Assembly: GCA_003524335.1 (NCBI GenBank)
Contig: DQHV01000135.1
Span: 9,776-19,440, forward strand
Direction of reading: 5' to 3'
DNA from: Candidatus Aminicenantota bacterium
Lineage (GTDB): Bacteria; Acidobacteriota; Aminicenantia; Aminicenantales; UBA8522
DNA: 9,665 nt
Each line of letters opens with the position of its first letter. The first letter of the stretch is position 1. This document shows, in pieces, positions 7,467-9,665 of the stretch. Under the pieces are notes generated by a model that saw only the letters and a list, made by a program, of their open reading frames with translations, was not told where the DNA came from and searched no databases. A program made the position numbers and the translations under genes.

Positions 7467-8120
7467 ATGCGAAGAATCCGTTCTTGGGCGATGGCACCTG
7501 TCCTCCTGCTGCTTTGGCTGCATCCAGGTCAGCCTCAAGTTGTCGACTGCATCGTCGCCGAGGTCAACGGCAAGGCCCTGACTTTGACCGATGTCCGGAT
7601 CCTGCAGGAGTTCGCCATCGGTCCGGAGCACAAGGACGGCGATCCGCCGGTGACGCTTCGACAAACCCTGGAGGAGGCCATTAACCGAAGGGTGGTCATC
7701 GACCTCGTTCGAGAAGACATCGAGGTGACCAAGAAAGAGACAGACGACCTGCTGCTCCTCTGGAAGGGACGATTCGAGGCCGAACAATGGCAGGAGAGGC
7801 TGGCGGCCTATGGTCTTCAGGAGGAGGCACTCCGGCCCTACCTCGAGGAAGTGATCCGCTATATCAAGACTATAGACCTCCGCTTCGGCCGGGGGGTCGA
7901 TGTCAGCCGTCAGGATATCGAACGCTACTATGAGGAGGAGTACAGGCCTTTTGAAAGGTCTTTGGGGAGGGAGCCTAAACCGCTCGTCCAGGCTGCCGCC
8001 GAAATCGAAGATCGGCTTAAAAGCGAAAAGGCCGGACAGCAGGCCACAACATGGGTCCGGTCCCTGCGCGCCCAGGCTGAGGTCCGGATCAACGACCGCT
8101 GCCTGGAGCAGGCCAGGTGA
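7467..8120 (+). CDS. SurA-like periplasmic chaperone lacking a parvulin (PPIase) domain
   Basis: This 217-residue exported protein resembles the chaperone part of SurA, which holds unfolded outer-membrane proteins on their way to BamA. Residues 1-24 form a signal peptide (MRRIRSW then APVLLLLWL). The SurA N-terminal signature follows: VDCIVAEVNGKALTLTDVR (about 26-44), then a helical core (LRQTLEEAINRRVVIDLV, ITKKE-like VTKKETDDLL, LEEVIRYIKTIDLRFGR). After VSRQDIERYYEEEY the chain goes directly to a last helix (VQAAAEIEDRLKSEKAGQQA) and strand (AQAEVRIN), the place where SurA proteins carry one or two parvulin domains, so no rotamase is present. Cys28 is not in a lipobox (VVDC), so it is not an evident lipoprotein. 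ATG 7467, 4 nt after the Omp85 stop, gives the most compact signal peptide but lacks a Shine-Dalgarno; TTG 7431 has GAGGG 7 nt upstream and would add 12 residues. Position after omp85 supports an outer-membrane biogenesis role. Confidence 0.78.
   Translation: MRRIRSWAMAPVLLLLWLHPGQPQVVDCIVAEVNGKALTLTDVRILQEFAIGPEHKDGDPPVTLRQTLEEAINRRVVIDLVREDIEVTKKETDDLLLLWKGRFEAEQWQERLAAYGLQEEALRPYLEEVIRYIKTIDLRFGRGVDVSRQDIERYYEEEYRPFERSLGREPKPLVQAAAEIEDRLKSEKAGQQATTWVRSLRAQAEVRINDRCLEQAR
8115..8120 (+). promoter_or_regulatory. Ribosome binding site for fabD overlapping the upstream stop codon
   Basis: AGGTGA, whose last three bases are the stop codon of the SurA-like gene, lies 10 nt before GTG 8131. It decides the GTG start of fabD and implies that ribosomes finishing the upstream gene can restart on fabD. 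Confidence 0.5.
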
Positions 8121-8130
8121 CGAGAACGCC

Positions 8131-9063
8131 GTGAGAAAACTCGCTCTCGTTTTTCCGGGTCAGGGTTCACAGAAAGTCGGCATGGGCAAGGATTTCTGGG
8201 CGCGTTCCTCCCTGGCCAAAGAACTCTTCGCGGAAGCGGATGATGCCCTGGGCTTTAAGATTTCCGAGGTCTGCTTCGAAGGGCCCGAGGACAAGCTCAA
8301 GCTGACTTCTTACACACAGCCCGCCCTTCTTGCGGTCAGCTATATCGCTTTCCGGCTGCTGCGGATGGAACCCGGCTTGGCCGCAGGCCACAGCTTGGGA
8401 GAATACTCGGCCCTGGTGGCCGCCGGAAGCCTGACTTTCAAGGACGCCCTCTGCCTCGTGCACAAAAGGGGTCGGTACATGCAGGAAGCCGTGCCGGTCG
8501 GAGTCGGGGCGATGGCGGCGATATTGGGCTCCACGATCGCGGACATCGAGTCGGCCCTGCTTCAGGTCACGAGCGGGACGGTCCAGATAGCCAACTGGAA
8601 CAGCGATGACCAGGTCGTCATCGCCGGACATAAGGAGGCCGTCGAAGAGGCCGTGATACACATCAAAGGGGCGCGGGCGGTGATGCTGCCCGTGAGCGCT
8701 CCCTTCCACTCCGCCTTGATGAAGAGCGCTGAAGCACGTCTCTCCGTAGACCTGGCTGCGGTCGAATTCCGGGACCTCCGCTTTCCTGTCGTCACCAACG
8801 TGGATGCCAGGATCATCCGTCGTGGCGAGGAAGCCCGGGACGCCCTTAAAAGACAGGTCAGCCGCCCCGTGCTCTGGCAGAGCTCGATGCTGGTCTTTCA
8901 GCAGGAAGGAGCGGAGACAGTGGTGGAAATGGGCCCGGGCAAAGTCCTGATCGGCCTGTTGAAGAGGATCAGCCGTCAGTGGCCCTCTCCGCCGAGGCTT
9001 CTCAACATAGAGGACGGGGAGTCGCTCGACAAGTGCCGGGAGGCTTTGTCAGGATCGGCCTGA
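8131..9063 (+). CDS. fabD: Malonyl-CoA:acyl carrier protein transacylase
   Basis: FabD moves the malonyl group from CoA to acyl carrier protein in the cytoplasm, supplying the elongation unit of type II fatty acid synthesis. The 310 residues match the usual length (E. coli about 309). The N-terminal LVFPGQGSQKVGMG includes Gln11 of the oxyanion hole. The nucleophile elbow GHSLGEYSALVAAG carries catalytic Ser88, HKRGRYMQEAVP carries the malonate-binding Arg113, and VSAPFHSALM carries catalytic His193. Further family motifs are SYTQPALLA, NWNSDDQVVIAG (NxxxQxVxxG type) and EMGPGKVLIGLLKR. The GTG start is chosen because the conserved sequence begins there, AGGTGA precedes it, and upstream in-frame codons lie inside the SurA-like gene. 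It is unusual that no other fab gene is adjacent; instead fabD sits at the end of an outer-membrane assembly operon and its 3' end overlaps convergent pgsA by 15 bp. Confidence 0.96.
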   Translation: MRKLALVFPGQGSQKVGMGKDFWARSSLAKELFAEADDALGFKISEVCFEGPEDKLKLTSYTQPALLAVSYIAFRLLRMEPGLAAGHSLGEYSALVAAGSLTFKDALCLVHKRGRYMQEAVPVGVGAMAAILGSTIADIESALLQVTSGTVQIANWNSDDQVVIAGHKEAVEEAVIHIKGARAVMLPVSAPFHSALMKSAEARLSVDLAAVEFRDLRFPVVTNVDARIIRRGEEARDALKRQVSRPVLWQSSMLVFQQEGAETVVEMGPGKVLIGLLKRISRQWPSPPRLLNIEDGESLDKCREALSGSA

Positions 9064-9591
9064 GAGGACGGTCCGCCCGTATCGAACGTAGTGCTCTGCG
9101 GCGGAGACCAGTGCGGCCACGACGGTCAGCCAGAGTCCCACCTTGGACAATACATAAAGCCCGCCCAGGACTCCTTCTCCCAAGAGAAGGACGCCGATGG
9201 TTGTGGTCTCCAGGATCATTTTGATCTTGCCGAGCGCCGATGCCGGGATATTGATCCCCTTGGCAGAAGCCATCGCGCGGAACCCGGTAACAGCGATCTC
9301 GCGGCCGATAATGATGACGGCCATCCAGGCCGGGACAGCCCCGCTTCCGACGAGGCAGATGAGCGCCGAGACGATCAGCAGCTTGTCGGCGGTCGGATCG
9401 AGGAGTTGGCCCAGGACGGTGATCTGTTTTTTTCTGCGGGCCCAGAAGCCGTCCAGCGTATCGGTGAGCGTGGCCAGGAGGAAGACGGCGAAGGCCGCGA
9501 TGTGATAACCCCGGAAATTGGAGAGGAGCAGAATCACAAGGACGGGTACGGCGAGGATACGAAGATAGGTCAGGGCGAGGGGGCCATTCAT
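9049..9591 (-). CDS. pgsA: CDP-diacylglycerol--glycerol-3-phosphate 3-phosphatidyltransferase (phosphatidylglycerophosphate synthase)
   Basis: This 180-residue inner-membrane enzyme makes phosphatidylglycerophosphate from CDP-diacylglycerol and glycerol-3-phosphate, the first committed step to phosphatidylglycerol and cardiolipin. The complete CDP-alcohol phosphotransferase signature DxxDGxxARx8GxxxDxxxD is present as DTLDGFWAR, then GQLLDPTAD: Asp44, Asp47, Gly48, Ala51, Arg52, Gly61, Asp65 and Asp69. The N-terminus MNGPLALTYLRILAVP matches the usual PgsA start, and IIIGREIAVTGFR and ASALGKIKM are typical of PgsA rather than of phosphatidylserine or cardiolipin synthases. Several hydrophobic segments (about 12-23, 29-42, 72-95, 124-145 and 147-165) fit the multi-span family fold. 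Start ATG 9591 is chosen from the family N-terminus and the promoter position; the alternative in-frame TTG at 9627 is part of the -35 box. The gene is transcribed towards fabD and no terminator separates them. Confidence 0.95.
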   Translation of the reverse strand: MNGPLALTYLRILAVPVLVILLLSNFRGYHIAAFAVFLLATLTDTLDGFWARRKKQITVLGQLLDPTADKLLIVSALICLVGSGAVPAWMAVIIIGREIAVTGFRAMASAKGINIPASALGKIKMILETTTIGVLLLGEGVLGGLYVLSKVGLWLTVVAALVSAAEHYVRYGRTVLSGRS

Positions 9592-9598
9592 TTGGATT

Positions 9599-9627
9599 GA
9601 TATACAATAGCCTCCCCTTGTTGTCAA
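9599..9627 (-). promoter_or_regulatory. Sigma70-type promoter for pgsA, predicting a leaderless mRNA
   Basis: Read on the minus strand, a perfect TTGACA (9627-9622) is followed after exactly 17 bp by TATATC (9604-9599, two mismatches to TATAAT). Only 7 nt separate the -10 box from the ATG at 9591, so the predicted transcript begins on or within a few bases of the start codon. A tempting AGGGGAGG sequence lies inside the -35/-10 spacer and 19 nt before the ATG, so it would not be in this transcript and is too far away to serve as a ribosome site. Confidence 0.6.
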
Positions 9628-9665
9628 TTAGGCTCAGGGCATGGGATTCGTCAGCCCGCTCGTTT
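9628..9665. other. Right edge of window, no recognisable gene
   Basis: These 38 bases upstream of the pgsA promoter show no coding signature I can support. They may include the 3' end of a neighbouring minus-strand gene, but several frames are possible and the sequence is too short to choose. Confidence 0.3.

Noticed and set aside
7546..7551. Cys28 of the SurA-like protein considered as a lipoprotein acylation site
   Set aside because: The preceding residues are VVD, which does not fit the lipobox (a small residue, Gly/Ala/Ser, is needed before Cys).
7900..8130. Upstream extension of fabD to an in-frame start at 7900
   Set aside because: The added 77 residues are basic, unconserved and lie wholly in the SurA-like gene; the family N-terminus begins at GTG 8131.
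9002..9607. 201-codon minus-strand frame overlapping pgsA in another frame
   Set aside because: Its translation is rich in Pro, Arg and Asp with no membrane or catalytic motifs, whereas the overlapping frame carries the complete PgsA signature.
1..9665. Search for a defence system, mobile element, CRISPR array, tRNA or other undescribed multi-gene system
   Set aside because: All substantial frames are explained by recognisable housekeeping or envelope genes, and I saw no arrays of direct repeats, transposase motifs, integrase sites or tRNA-like folds.

Overview
The window is a gene-dense, fairly GC-rich (high fifties percent by eye) stretch of bacterial chromosome with six genes, all housekeeping or envelope functions. 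The organism is a diderm (Gram-negative type) bacterium, shown by an Omp85 outer-membrane barrel protein, a TamB-like protein and a SurA-like periplasmic chaperone. The gene order and sequence style remind me of Candidatus Aminicenantes or a related Acidobacteria-like lineage, but that is an impression and no marker gene here settles it.

Layout, left to right. Positions 1-1120 (+) hold the end of an acyl-CoA carboxylase operon: the C-terminal part of a biotin carboxylase, cut by the window edge, then a separate biotin carboxyl carrier protein. Positions 1121-1302 are a non-coding gap with a possible three-way RNA fold and a good extended -10 promoter lying almost on top of the next start codon. 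Positions 1303-8120 (+) are a tightly packed outer-membrane biogenesis block: a TamB/DUF490 protein, a BamA/TamA-family Omp85 protein whose periplasmic part reads as seven POTRA-like repeats, and a short SurA-like chaperone without a parvulin domain. The malonyl-CoA:ACP transacylase gene fabD (8131-9063, +) follows with translational coupling. Positions 9049-9591 (-) hold pgsA (phosphatidylglycerophosphate synthase), convergent with fabD, the two coding ends overlapping by 15 bp. Its promoter, a perfect TTGACA box 17 bp from the -10 box, places the predicted transcript start at or next to the ATG.

The genes share a theme. Carboxylase and FabD feed or use malonyl/acyl-CoA, PgsA makes anionic phospholipid, SurA-like and Omp85 proteins escort and insert outer-membrane barrel proteins, and TamB is a periplasm-spanning partner of Omp85 implicated in protein assembly and phospholipid transport. 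The region is best read as a cell-envelope cluster. I saw no mobile element, tRNA, rRNA, CRISPR array or defence system. The most notable points are the seven-POTRA Omp85 next to TamB, the isomerase-less SurA-like protein, and two promoters predicting leaderless or near-leaderless mRNAs.
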